A stretch of DNA of 64,000 nucleotides from Pseudonocardia hierapolitana (lineage in GTDB: Bacteria; Actinomycetota; Actinomycetes; Mycobacteriales; Pseudonocardiaceae). Below, piece by piece: positions 6,837 to 13,873 of this stretch. The stretch spans positions 8,370,001 through 8,434,000 of the forward strand of contig NZ_VIWU01000001.1 of assembly GCF_007994075.1 (NCBI RefSeq), in the 5' to 3' direction. A program made the translations under genes and the position numbers. Every line of letters begins with the position of its first letter. Position 1 is the first letter of the stretch. Under the pieces are notes generated by a model. That model had not been told where the DNA came from. It did not search any database and was given only the letters and a program-made list of their open reading frames with translations.

Positions 6837-9076
6837 GATCGGCCACCTCCCGCTCGGGCATCGGACAGGGATGGTGGCCGGGCCGCGCTCCCCCACGGAG
6901 ACGGCTCCGGCCCCAGTTCGAGCTGCAGCACGCCTCCGGCGTGCACGTCAGCGGCGGTGAGGTGGGTGGCCTCGAGAGGCTCGCCGTTCAGCCGCGCCGA
7001 CTGGACGTACTGCACGGGCGGCGTCTGCTCGATGCCGTCCGCGCCGACGGGCGCCTCGCGGTGCCCGCTGGTCTCGATCACGAACTCGCCCCCCGCCACC
7101 TGCAGGGCGGCGCGGGCGAACGCGGGTGCGTTCACCAGGAACAGGCTCTGGCCGGCGATCGGGAAGAGCCCGAGCGACGCCCAGACGTACCACGAGGAGA
7201 GGCCGCCGGAGTCGTCGTTGCCCGGCAGGCCACCGGCCCCGGTGCCGAACTGCCAGGTCAGCGCGGCGTGCACGACCTCGGCGGTGCGGTCGGGGCGCCC
7301 GGCGTAGTGGTAGGCCCACGGCGCCTCCATGTCGGGCTCGTTGTTGAGCCCCTCGAACCGGTTGAGCGCGAAGCCTGCGGCCATCTCCTCGGCCGTGGGG
7401 CGCTGTCCGGGTTGCTTCACCGGTTCGGCGTCGAAGCCGAAGAAGGCGTCGAGCATGTCGATGAACGCGTCGTCGCCGCCGGCGAGCGCGATCCGCGCCC
7501 GCATGTCGTGCACGAGCCGGAACGAGTAGTTCCACTTGCCGCCCTCGTAGAACTCCGAGTCGCGCAGCAGCCCCGTCGACGGGTCGAAGGCGTTGACCCA
7601 CCAGCGGCTGCGCGACTCCAGCTCGTCGGCGAGGCGCTTGTCGCCCAGAGCCCTGGCGACCGTGGCCGTGCAGTGGTGGCCGTAGGCGAGGTCGAGCGTG
7701 TGCGAGATCGGGTGCACGATGCCGTGCTCGAAGAAGTCCTCCCCGTAGAGGCGGCGCAGGTCGTCGGCCATGTGCACCAGGGCCCAGCTCCAGTCGATGC
7801 CGGGGAGCCCGAGCGCGTGCGCGTCGGCCAGCGCGGTGTGGGCGAGCGCGCTGGCCTGCCGGAAGAAGCGGTCCGCGCCGCGGGCCATCCGGTAGCCGAT
7901 CGGGAAGTTGCCCTCCTCCTCGCAGACCCGGATCAACGACTCGAGCAGGTCGGTGGCGCGGTTCGGGGCGATGGTCATCAACAGCGGGATCTGGGTCTTG
8001 TAGAGGTCCCACATCGTGCAGATGTCGAACGCGAACGGTCCCGATGCCGGCCAGAACGGGCTCTCGTCGTCGCCGAAGCACGGCTTGATCAGCGAGTGGT
8101 AGAGCGCGGTGGCCATCACCTGCCGTCGGGCGGGCGTGCCGCCCTCGACCCGGACCCGGCCGATGTGCTCGGCCCATCGGTCGGCGGTGCGGGTCCGGAC
8201 CGCGTCGAAGACCGGCTCGGCGCCCGCGCACTCGCGTTCCAGGTTGTCGCGCGCCTGGTCGCAGCCGCGCAGCGAGAACCCCAGGCGCACCTCGACGACG
8301 TCGCCCGCGCGCACGGGCCCCATGAACAGCAGCCCGAACGGGCGCAGGGTGGTCTGGCGGATGCTGTCGAAGTCGAGCCGGGTACCGCCCTCGATCAGCC
8401 GGCGGTCGTGCCAGAGCATCTGCCGCAACCCGGGCCCGTGCACCTCGAGGTGCACCGACAGCGGCACGCCCTCCAGCACCACGGTGCCCTGCGCGCGCCC
8501 GTGCCCCATGCTCTCGACGTGGGCGCGCAGCGGGACCGTGCGGCCGAGGTCGATGGCGAGCCCGCCGCAGGACAGGTCCACCACCACGCGGGCGCTGCGG
8601 CTCTCCGGGAACGTGTAGCGGTGGACGGCGACCTTCTCGCCGACCGTGATCTCGCAGTGGATGCCGGTGTCCAGCGTGGTGGCGTAGTACCCGGGCGTCG
8701 CCGTCTCGTCGCGCAGGGGCCACGCCTCGCCGAGGTCGTCGAGGGGCTGCACCATCGGCGTGACCCGCACGTAGTTGTAGTACTTGCGGATCGCGCCGGT
8801 TCCGGACTGCTGGAAATGCGTGAAACCGGACGCCTGCAGCGTTTCGAACATCTCCTCGGGAACACCCTCGGTGTTCTTGCTGTAGCGCCCGTAACCCGTG
8901 GGATAGGCCCCGGAGTAGGCGCACGCCGACACCATGCCGAGGGGCGAGGTGGCACCCGGATGGGTGTTGCCGACCTGCGGTTTCGGCCACCACCACGTGG
9001 CGGCGAGACCACTCGCGGGCGGAAGGCCGGTCGCGGCGGTCCCGATGAAGGGATCAACGTTGTCGAGAATGGCCAG
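6833..9076 (-). CDS. GH92 alpha-mannosidase with an unusual start
   Basis: Family GH92 enzymes are calcium-dependent exo-alpha-mannosidases. The hallmark motifs are here: GLNNEPDMEAPWAYHY (catalytic Glu), EGGKWNYSF, and GNDDSGGLSSWYVWASLG near the C-terminus (general-base Asp residues). The first ATG or GTG of the frame is at 8935, but coding similarity runs further upstream: VDPFIGTAATG and WWWPKPQVGNTHPGATSP lie in the same frame at 8936-9058, and VDPFIGT is the standard GH92 N-terminus. Between the upstream stop (TAG, 9097) and VDPFIGT no ATG, GTG or TTG exists; CTG 9076 or ATT 9070 are the only candidates, so the start is uncertain. No signal peptide is visible. The stop overlaps the GT4 start. 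Confidence 0.85.
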   Translation of the reverse strand: MAILDNVDPFIGTAATGLPPASGLAATWWWPKPQVGNTHPGATSPLGMVSACAYSGAYPTGYGRYSKNTEGVPEEMFETLQASGFTHFQQSGTGAIRKYYNYVRVTPMVQPLDDLGEAWPLRDETATPGYYATTLDTGIHCEITVGEKVAVHRYTFPESRSARVVVDLSCGGLAIDLGRTVPLRAHVESMGHGRAQGTVVLEGVPLSVHLEVHGPGLRQMLWHDRRLIEGGTRLDFDSIRQTTLRPFGLLFMGPVRAGDVVEVRLGFSLRGCDQARDNLERECAGAEPVFDAVRTRTADRWAEHIGRVRVEGGTPARRQVMATALYHSLIKPCFGDDESPFWPASGPFAFDICTMWDLYKTQIPLLMTIAPNRATDLLESLIRVCEEEGNFPIGYRMARGADRFFRQASALAHTALADAHALGLPGIDWSWALVHMADDLRRLYGEDFFEHGIVHPISHTLDLAYGHHCTATVARALGDKRLADELESRSRWWVNAFDPSTGLLRDSEFYEGGKWNYSFRLVHDMRARIALAGGDDAFIDMLDAFFGFDAEPVKQPGQRPTAEEMAAGFALNRFEGLNNEPDMEAPWAYHYAGRPDRTAEVVHAALTWQFGTGAGGLPGNDDSGGLSSWYVWASLGLFPIAGQSLFLVNAPAFARAALQVAGGEFVIETSGHREAPVGADGIEQTPPVQYVQSARLNGEPLEATHLTAADVHAGGVLQLELGPEPSPWGSAARPPSLSDARAGGGRS

Positions 9077-9387
9077 ACTGTAGAGCGGTGACCACTACTG
9101 TCCGGTTACGGCGGCGTTACGCGTAGTGATCTTGTCCTGGCACTCCGGCTGCGGATCGTTGTGTCCGTCCATGAAAGGCTTCCCGGCCCCGGACGTCGGT
9201 GGCCGCTGTATCGCGGTCATGGTCGATCCAGGCAGTCCCTCATTGCTGCCGGGTCCGCGCTGACGTGCTGCTCGCGGCGATCAACCGGGTGTGGTCGGTT
9301 CGAGCAGCACGCCGCTGCTGTCGCAGCGACCCTGCTGTACGGGTCCGGCGGTGCGGCAGACCATGATCACGGAATCCGGCAGTGGTG
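9077..9387. other. Intergenic region between GH92 and nitrile hydratase operons
   Basis: About 310 bases without a convincing gene. It must hold the promoter of the GH92 operon. A CACTAC/GTAGTG inverted pair (9093-9098 and 9122-9127) with GTTACG repeats between them could be an operator. A short open frame on the + strand (9161-9391) has no ribosome site and no familiar sequence, so I do not call it. Confidence 0.5.
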
Positions 9388-9975
9388 CTAGACCACTGCG
9401 GTGCCGATGAGCCCTTCCCGCGTGACCAGGGCCGCCAGCTCGGCCTCGGCCAGCCCGTCGGTGCCGTCCGGGCGCACGGGGAGCACCATGTGCCGGCTCT
9501 CGGCGCTCGTGTCGTGCACGACGATCTCGGTGTCCGCGGGGAGCTCCAGCCCGAACTCGGCCAGTACCTCCCGCGGCTCCCGGACGACGCGCGCCCGGTA
9601 CGCCTCGCTCTTGTACCAGGACGGCGAGGGCCCCAGCAGCGCGATCGGGTAGCACGAGCACAGCGTGCACACGAGCACGTTGTGCCTGGTGGGAGTGTTC
9701 TCGACCACCGTGAACCGCTGCGGCTGCGGCCCGTGGCCCATCGAGAAGCCCAGCTCCTCGAGCGCCCGGTTCCCGTCGGCGAGCAGCCGCCCGCGGTAGG
9801 CCGGGTCGACCCAGGCGCGCGCGACGACGCGGGCCCCGTTCGCCGGCGACCCGGAGGCCACCCGCCCGATGATGGCGTCGAGCTGGTCGTCGCTGGTCAG
9901 CCCGGCGCCGATCAGCCGCTCCTCCAGGCGGCGCACCCGGACGGCGATCTCGGAGTTCGAGTGCTGTCCGCTCAT
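9388..9975 (-). CDS. Cobalt-type nitrile hydratase alpha subunit
   Basis: Nitrile hydratases turn nitriles into amides. The 195-residue alpha subunit carries the metal site VCTLCSCYP, with Cys103, Cys106, Ser107 and Cys108. Thr in position 104 marks the non-corrin cobalt class; iron enzymes have Ser. The following WYKSEAYRARVVREPREVL is typical of the family. ATG 9975 overlaps the stop of the preceding gene (ATGA), so translation is coupled. It is the last gene of a three-gene unit in which the beta subunit is encoded in two pieces, the layout of toyocamycin nitrile hydratase and of thiocyanate hydrolase (where this subunit is gamma). Its size fits the former better. Confidence 0.9.
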   Translation of the reverse strand: MSGQHSNSEIAVRVRRLEERLIGAGLTSDDQLDAIIGRVASGSPANGARVVARAWVDPAYRGRLLADGNRALEELGFSMGHGPQPQRFTVVENTPTRHNVLVCTLCSCYPIALLGPSPSWYKSEAYRARVVREPREVLAEFGLELPADTEIVVHDTSAESRHMVLPVRPDGTDGLAEAELAALVTREGLIGTAVV

Positions 9976-10253
9976 GTGGCGACCTCCAGGTACGACTCCC
10001 ACAGCTCCACCTGCACCCAGTGCCCGCCCGGCGGCCCCCAGAGATCCGCGGCCGGGAACCGGACCGTGTACACCGGCTCCACCCGCGGATCGGCGAACCC
10101 CTGCGCCCGGTCGTCGGCCAGCGGCCACGTCCCCTGCACCTCCACCACCTCGCCGACCTGCCCGCGGGCGTAGCGGGGCAGCCGGGTGTGGTGGGGTGGG
10201 TCCACGGTGCTGGTGCGCACGCGGTCGCCCACCGCGAAGCGGGGCTCACTCAT
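9972..10253 (-). CDS. Nitrile hydratase beta subunit, C-terminal half as a separate protein
   Basis: This 93-residue protein matches only the C-terminal SH3-like domain of nitrile hydratase beta: FAVGDRVRTSTVDPPHHTRLPRYARG, then GEVVEVQG and VQVELWESYLE. HTRLPRYARG carries one of the conserved arginines that contact the oxidised cysteines of the alpha subunit. A start at ATG 10253 and a stop sharing bases with the alpha-subunit ATG indicate a complete gene, not a fragment. It overlaps the upstream gene by 8 bases in another frame. In thiocyanate hydrolase the equivalent chain is alpha. It should assemble with the two neighbouring products. Confidence 0.88.
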   Translation of the reverse strand: MSEPRFAVGDRVRTSTVDPPHHTRLPRYARGQVGEVVEVQGTWPLADDRAQGFADPRVEPVYTVRFPAADLWGPPGGHWVQVELWESYLEVAT

Positions 10254-10515
10254 GGCCCGCCGGCCCGTGGCCCGTCGTCAGGGTCTCGACGGCGTGGAGC
10301 CAGCGCTCGTAGTAGGACGCCGCCAGGTACTCGGCGGGTGGCATCCGCTCGATCGCGTCGCGGAACTGGTCGAGGTCGTAGACCCCCTGCCGCAGCATCG
10401 CGACGTTGAGCGCGTAGACCCGCGCCTCCCAGTCGGCGTGGAACGGCGGCTCGTCCTCCGCGACGAGGATCGGACCGAAGCCGGACTGGCCACCGACGTC
10501 GTTGACCCGCGACAT
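10246..10515 (-). CDS. Nitrile hydratase beta subunit, N-terminal half as a separate protein
   Basis: This 89-residue protein matches the N-terminal helical half of nitrile hydratase beta. The start MSRVNDVGGQSGFGPI corresponds to the conserved beta N-terminus, and FHADWEARVYALNVAM and PPAEYLAASYYERWLHAVE follow in order. I choose ATG 10515 because it begins this conserved stretch; an upstream in-frame GTG at 10575 would add an unfamiliar 20 residues. The gene ends by overlapping the next one by 8 bases. The order N-half, C-half, alpha is the same as scnB-scnA-scnC of thiocyanate hydrolase. No nitrile hydratase activator or cobalt chaperone gene is in the window. Confidence 0.88.
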   Translation of the reverse strand: MSRVNDVGGQSGFGPILVAEDEPPFHADWEARVYALNVAMLRQGVYDLDQFRDAIERMPPAEYLAASYYERWLHAVETLTTGHGPAGHE

Positions 10516-10871
10516 GCCAGGAGCGTAGGCGCCGCCGGGCCGGTCACGCACGCCCTCACCCTCGATGAGCGACACATCGCCGTCCGGGAGGGTTCCCGCG
10601 CGCTGACGACGATCTCCACCGCGCTCCGCACGCTCCCGGCCGGCTGGCAGGTCCAGCGCGGCCAGGTCAACACCGCGATCAGCGGGATGACCTCCCCAGA
10701 ACGGTCGGTGCCGGGCGCGGCGGGCCGATCTCCTTCGACAACCCGGACGGGCGACGGGCCGCCGGTGATCCGGCTGTGCCCGCTGCCCGCCTCATCGGGT
10801 GCTCGACCGCCGAGAACCACCAGCATGGTCGTCGCGCCGGGGCAACCGGCGGTACCCGTATGCCCTGACCG
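10516..10871. other. Intergenic region upstream of the nitrile hydratase genes
   Basis: About 355 bases with no gene that I can support. It lies before the nitrile hydratase operon and after the stop of the NTF2-like gene, so it should hold the nitrile hydratase promoter. A + strand frame translates to a plausible-looking stretch (TLDERHIAVREGSRALTTIS) but has no start or stop in sensible places and may be a remnant of a lost gene. Confidence 0.4.
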
Positions 10872-11336
10872 TCAGCGCGACGCGAGCCAGGGGTAGCGGT
10901 CGGTGTCCTTGCCCGCGTAGTCCGGGTCGAGGTAGATGAAGACCCGCTGGATCAGGAAGTCGCGGATTTCGAAGACGTCGCACCACCGCCCGGCACCCCA
11001 GTCCGGTACGCCTGCGCGCCAGGGGCCGTCCTGGTGCTCGCCGTAGCTGGTGCCCTCCGCGACGACGGTGTCACCGCCAGAGAAGATCCAGTTGAACGCG
11101 GCGTAGTCGTGCTTGATCGCCTTGAGCGTGCCGCCGACGTCGCCGAACAGCCGCCCGATCTCCTCCTTGCCCTCCGCGATGCCCCACTTCGGGAAGTACA
11201 CCTGGGCGTCGTCGGCGAACAGGTCGAGGATGCTGCCGCCGGTGCTGGTCGTGCCCCCGTTGTCGAAGGCCTTGAGGTACTCCAGCGCCACGGACTTGCG
11301 CTGCTCGTCGGTCATGGTCCCCGTGGTGACTGCCAC
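10872..11336 (-). CDS. NTF2-like / SnoaL-like protein
   Basis: The 154-residue protein has the NTF2-like cone fold pattern: a first helix (RKSVALEYLKAFDN), then DLFADDAQVYFPKWGIAEGKEEIGRLF, and later strands VVAEGTSYGEHQDG and WCDVFEIRDFLIQRVFIYLDPDYAG. Members act as isomerases, dehydratases or hydrolases of steroids and polyketides, or as polyketide-cyclase-like proteins. I start at GTG 11336, which has GGAGGAG just upstream; a longer form would run into the preceding FAD gene, whose stop is at 11350. It is the last gene of a four-gene catabolic set with the FAD dehydrogenase, SDR and flavin hydroxylase. Confidence 0.82.
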   Translation of the reverse strand: MAVTTGTMTDEQRKSVALEYLKAFDNGGTTSTGGSILDLFADDAQVYFPKWGIAEGKEEIGRLFGDVGGTLKAIKHDYAAFNWIFSGGDTVVAEGTSYGEHQDGPWRAGVPDWGAGRWCDVFEIRDFLIQRVFIYLDPDYAGKDTDRYPWLASR

Positions 11337-11349
11337 TTCTCCTCCTTGA

Positions 11350-12987
11350 TCAGCCTGCGTGTGCGGCGGTGGCGGCCCGGTGGGCGAAGGCGATGATCGG
11401 GCCGAGGGTCGCGCCACCGGCCCAGTAGGCCTGCGCGGACGCCGACGCGACGCAGTTGCCCACGCCGTAGAGCCCGGGGATCGGTTCGCCGACGTCGTCG
11501 AGCACGCGGCCGTCGGGGTCGGTCCGCGGACCGCCCTTGGTGTCGAGCGTGCCGCCGGTGACCAGCGCCGCGTAGTACGGCCCGGTCTCGGCGAGCGGCC
11601 ACATCGTGGGGTTCACCCGGCCCGGCTCGTCCTTCACGGGGCCGTTGAACAGCTGCTGCACGGCGGTCTCGCCGCGGTGGAAGTCCTCGTCCACGCCCTT
11701 CGTGGCGAGCTCGTCGAAGCGGGTGATCGTGGACCGCAGGTTCTCCAGGAACTCGGGCGCGAGCCGCAGTCCGCCGGTCCGGTCCGACACCGACTCCAAC
11801 CGGGCGGCGATGGCGCCGGCCAGCTCGTCGAGCGTCGCGCCGCGGATCACGTGGGAGTCGTCGGCACCGGGCGGGACGATCAGCCTCCCGTACTCGGTGC
11901 TGGCGCTGTGGTCCTGGCTGCGCTGGTCCCAGATCTGGACGAGCACGAGGTTCGGGTACTCCCCCGCGGTGCCGTCCCATCGGAAGAACGCCTGCGCCAG
12001 CTCGTTGTAGGGCAGCTTCTCGTTGACGACCCGGCGTCCGGTCTTGTCGACGAAGAGCATCGAGTCGCCGGCCACGGAGAACATGCCGACGAGGTCGGGC
12101 CGGCCGGATCGCTCCAGCGGAACCGGGCACATCCAGGCGTAGTTCATGTTCCGCAGCTGCGCGCCCACCGCCGAGGCGATCCGGACGAAGTCGCCCTCGT
12201 TGGTCGCCGCGGCGCATCCCCGGTAGGCGGGGACGCCGAGGAAGTTGGCGCGCAGCTCGTCGTCGTGGGTGAAGCCCCCGGTCGCGAAGACGACGGCCTT
12301 GCGCGCGCCGACCCGGTGCGACCGCCCGTCCGGCGTGCTGGCCTCGACGCCGACGACGCGCCCCGCATCCACGATCAACCGCTGCACCCGGTGGCTCGTC
12401 CGGACCTCCACGCCGTCACGTGCCGCTGCCGCGCTCAGCGTGCGGATCGCGTTCTCCCCGCCGTCGGACATGGACTCCGACGCGTCGCGCGGTACCAGCA
12501 CCCGCCCGTACGGCGCCTTGTCCTCCGGGATCTCGGCCCAGTAGTCGGGCACGGCCGGGCAGTGCCGGTAGGGCAGCGCATCCCGCTCGGCGAGGAGCTC
12601 CGCGGCGGGGCTCGCGCTGTCGTGGATGGCGCCCGCCATCGCGTACTCCCACTCGGTGAGCCCGAAGGTCGGGCTCTGCGGGTCGTACCGGGTGGGCCGG
12701 GACAGGCGGGCGACGTAGCGCAGGAAGTCGTCCTTCTCGTCGGTCAGCCCCGCGGCGCGCATCGGCTCGTTGTTCGGTACCCAGTACCAGAACGCCGCCT
12801 TCTTCGCGGTGCCGCCGAGCTCGGGCGCCTTCTCCAGCAGCACGACGTCGTCGCCGAGCCACCGCGCGAACAGGGCCGTCGGGAGGCCCGCGCCGCCGCC
12901 ACCCACGACGACCACGTCGGCCTCGCGGTCGAACTCCCCGCCCGCCGCGGGCCGTGCGGTACCCCGAGCTGCACCTGCGTTGTTCAT
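11350..12987 (-). CDS. FAD-dependent dehydrogenase of the fumarate reductase / 3-ketosteroid dehydrogenase family
   Basis: The 545-residue flavoprotein starts with a dinucleotide-binding motif VVVVGGGGAGLPTALFA (about 25-41) and a ribose-binding Glu (VVLLEKAPELGG). It ends with GLYGVGNCVASASAQAYWAGGATLGPIIAFAHRAA, the second FAD-contact region of the FAD_binding_2 family. Members dehydrogenate steroids or reduce fumarate-like double bonds. NEKLPYNELAQAFFRWDG lies in the substrate-domain region. It starts one base after the SDR stop, so the two are co-translated. With the SDR and NTF2-like neighbours a role in steroid-like or alicyclic ring breakdown is likely, but the substrate is open. Confidence 0.88.
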   Translation of the reverse strand: MNNAGAARGTARPAAGGEFDREADVVVVGGGGAGLPTALFARWLGDDVVLLEKAPELGGTAKKAAFWYWVPNNEPMRAAGLTDEKDDFLRYVARLSRPTRYDPQSPTFGLTEWEYAMAGAIHDSASPAAELLAERDALPYRHCPAVPDYWAEIPEDKAPYGRVLVPRDASESMSDGGENAIRTLSAAAARDGVEVRTSHRVQRLIVDAGRVVGVEASTPDGRSHRVGARKAVVFATGGFTHDDELRANFLGVPAYRGCAAATNEGDFVRIASAVGAQLRNMNYAWMCPVPLERSGRPDLVGMFSVAGDSMLFVDKTGRRVVNEKLPYNELAQAFFRWDGTAGEYPNLVLVQIWDQRSQDHSASTEYGRLIVPPGADDSHVIRGATLDELAGAIAARLESVSDRTGGLRLAPEFLENLRSTITRFDELATKGVDEDFHRGETAVQQLFNGPVKDEPGRVNPTMWPLAETGPYYAALVTGGTLDTKGGPRTDPDGRVLDDVGEPIPGLYGVGNCVASASAQAYWAGGATLGPIIAFAHRAATAAHAG

Positions 12988-12988
12988 G

Positions 12989-13834
12989 TCACGCTCCCGA
13001 GTACTTCATGCTCATGCCGAGATCGACCGGCAATGCGATGCCCGTGACGTACCGGGACTCGTCGCAGGCAAGGAACAGCACGGCGTTGGCGACGTCCTCG
13101 ACGTCGAGGTACGGCTCGTCCCACATGTTGATGTCCGCCAGCGCGGGCAGGGAATCCTCGAACGTCGGGTTCTCCAGGTCCGGCCGGTAGATCTTGGCGC
13201 TGGACGGGTTGTCGATCATCGTCGTGCGCACGTTCGTCGGGTGCACCGAGTTGACCCTGATGCGGTGCGGCGCCAGCTCGTTCGCGAGCGTCCGGGCCAG
13301 GCCGAGCACCCCGTGCTTGGCCGCGTTGTAGTGGGCGATGCCGGGGATTCCACGCAGGCCTGCGGTGGAGCTGATCAGGATGACCGAGCCGCCGGGTCCA
13401 CGCTCGATCAGGTGCGGCACGGCGGCCTTGGTCGCGTGCCACACGCCGGTCAGGTTGACGTCGAGCATCGTCTGCCAGTCGGCCTCGTCGAGCTCCCAGC
13501 TCGGCCGGACGGCGTTGATGATCCCCGCGTTCGCCACCACGACGTCCAGGCCACCGAGCTCCTCCACCCCGGCGGCGAGGCCTCCGGCGAGCGCGTCGTG
13601 GTCGCGCACGTCGGCCACGAAGGACACGACCCGCCGGTCCAGCGCCTCGACCTCCTTGACGGTCTCGGCCAGGTCCTCCGGTGTCGCGGACGGGTAGCTC
13701 ACGGTGTCGACGGGCCCCGCGATGTCCGTGACGATGATGTCCGCGCCCTCGCCCGCCAGCCGGATCGCGTGCGCACGACCCTGCCCGCGTGCCGCGCCGG
13801 TGATGAAGGCGACCTTGCCTTCCATGCGTCCCAT
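12989..13834 (-). CDS. Mycofactocin-coupled SDR-family oxidoreductase
   Basis: This 281-residue short-chain dehydrogenase has TGAARGQGR at 12-20, the altered glycine loop typical of the mycofactocin-coupled subfamily (ordinary SDRs have TGxxxGIG). It also has the family's insertion before the NAG motif and a long C-terminal loop with IDNPSSAKIYRPDLENPTFED. The catalytic residues are Ser156, Tyr169 and Lys173 (ISSTAG, HYNAAKHG). Such enzymes keep NAD(H) bound and pass electrons to the peptide-derived cofactor mycofactocin. GAGGAG precedes ATG 13834. It sits between the flavin hydroxylase and the FAD dehydrogenase, so it probably oxidises an alcohol in the same pathway. Mycofactocin synthesis genes are not in this window. 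Confidence 0.88.
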   Translation of the reverse strand: MGRMEGKVAFITGAARGQGRAHAIRLAGEGADIIVTDIAGPVDTVSYPSATPEDLAETVKEVEALDRRVVSFVADVRDHDALAGGLAAGVEELGGLDVVVANAGIINAVRPSWELDEADWQTMLDVNLTGVWHATKAAVPHLIERGPGGSVILISSTAGLRGIPGIAHYNAAKHGVLGLARTLANELAPHRIRVNSVHPTNVRTTMIDNPSSAKIYRPDLENPTFEDSLPALADINMWDEPYLDVEDVANAVLFLACDESRYVTGIALPVDLGMSMKYSGA

Positions 13835-13873
13835 GCCTGCTCCTCGTCCCTGCTGCTCGTCGGGGTCCGGTCG

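Noticed and set aside
3396..7307. A 1303-codon open frame on the + strand opposite the GH3 and GT4 genes
   Set aside because: It is antisense to two genes with clear catalytic motifs; its composition (Arg, Gly, Val, His, Asp repeats) is what GC-rich antisense frames give, and it has no domain.
9161..9391. Short + strand open frame between the GH92 and nitrile hydratase genes
   Set aside because: No ribosome site, no familiar sequence, and it overlaps the 3' end of the nitrile hydratase alpha gene.
9388..10515. Thiocyanate hydrolase as the main call for the three-gene set
   Set aside because: The order matches scnBAC, but the chains are much shorter than I recall for thiocyanate hydrolase and close to those of toyocamycin nitrile hydratase, so I kept the broader nitrile hydratase name.
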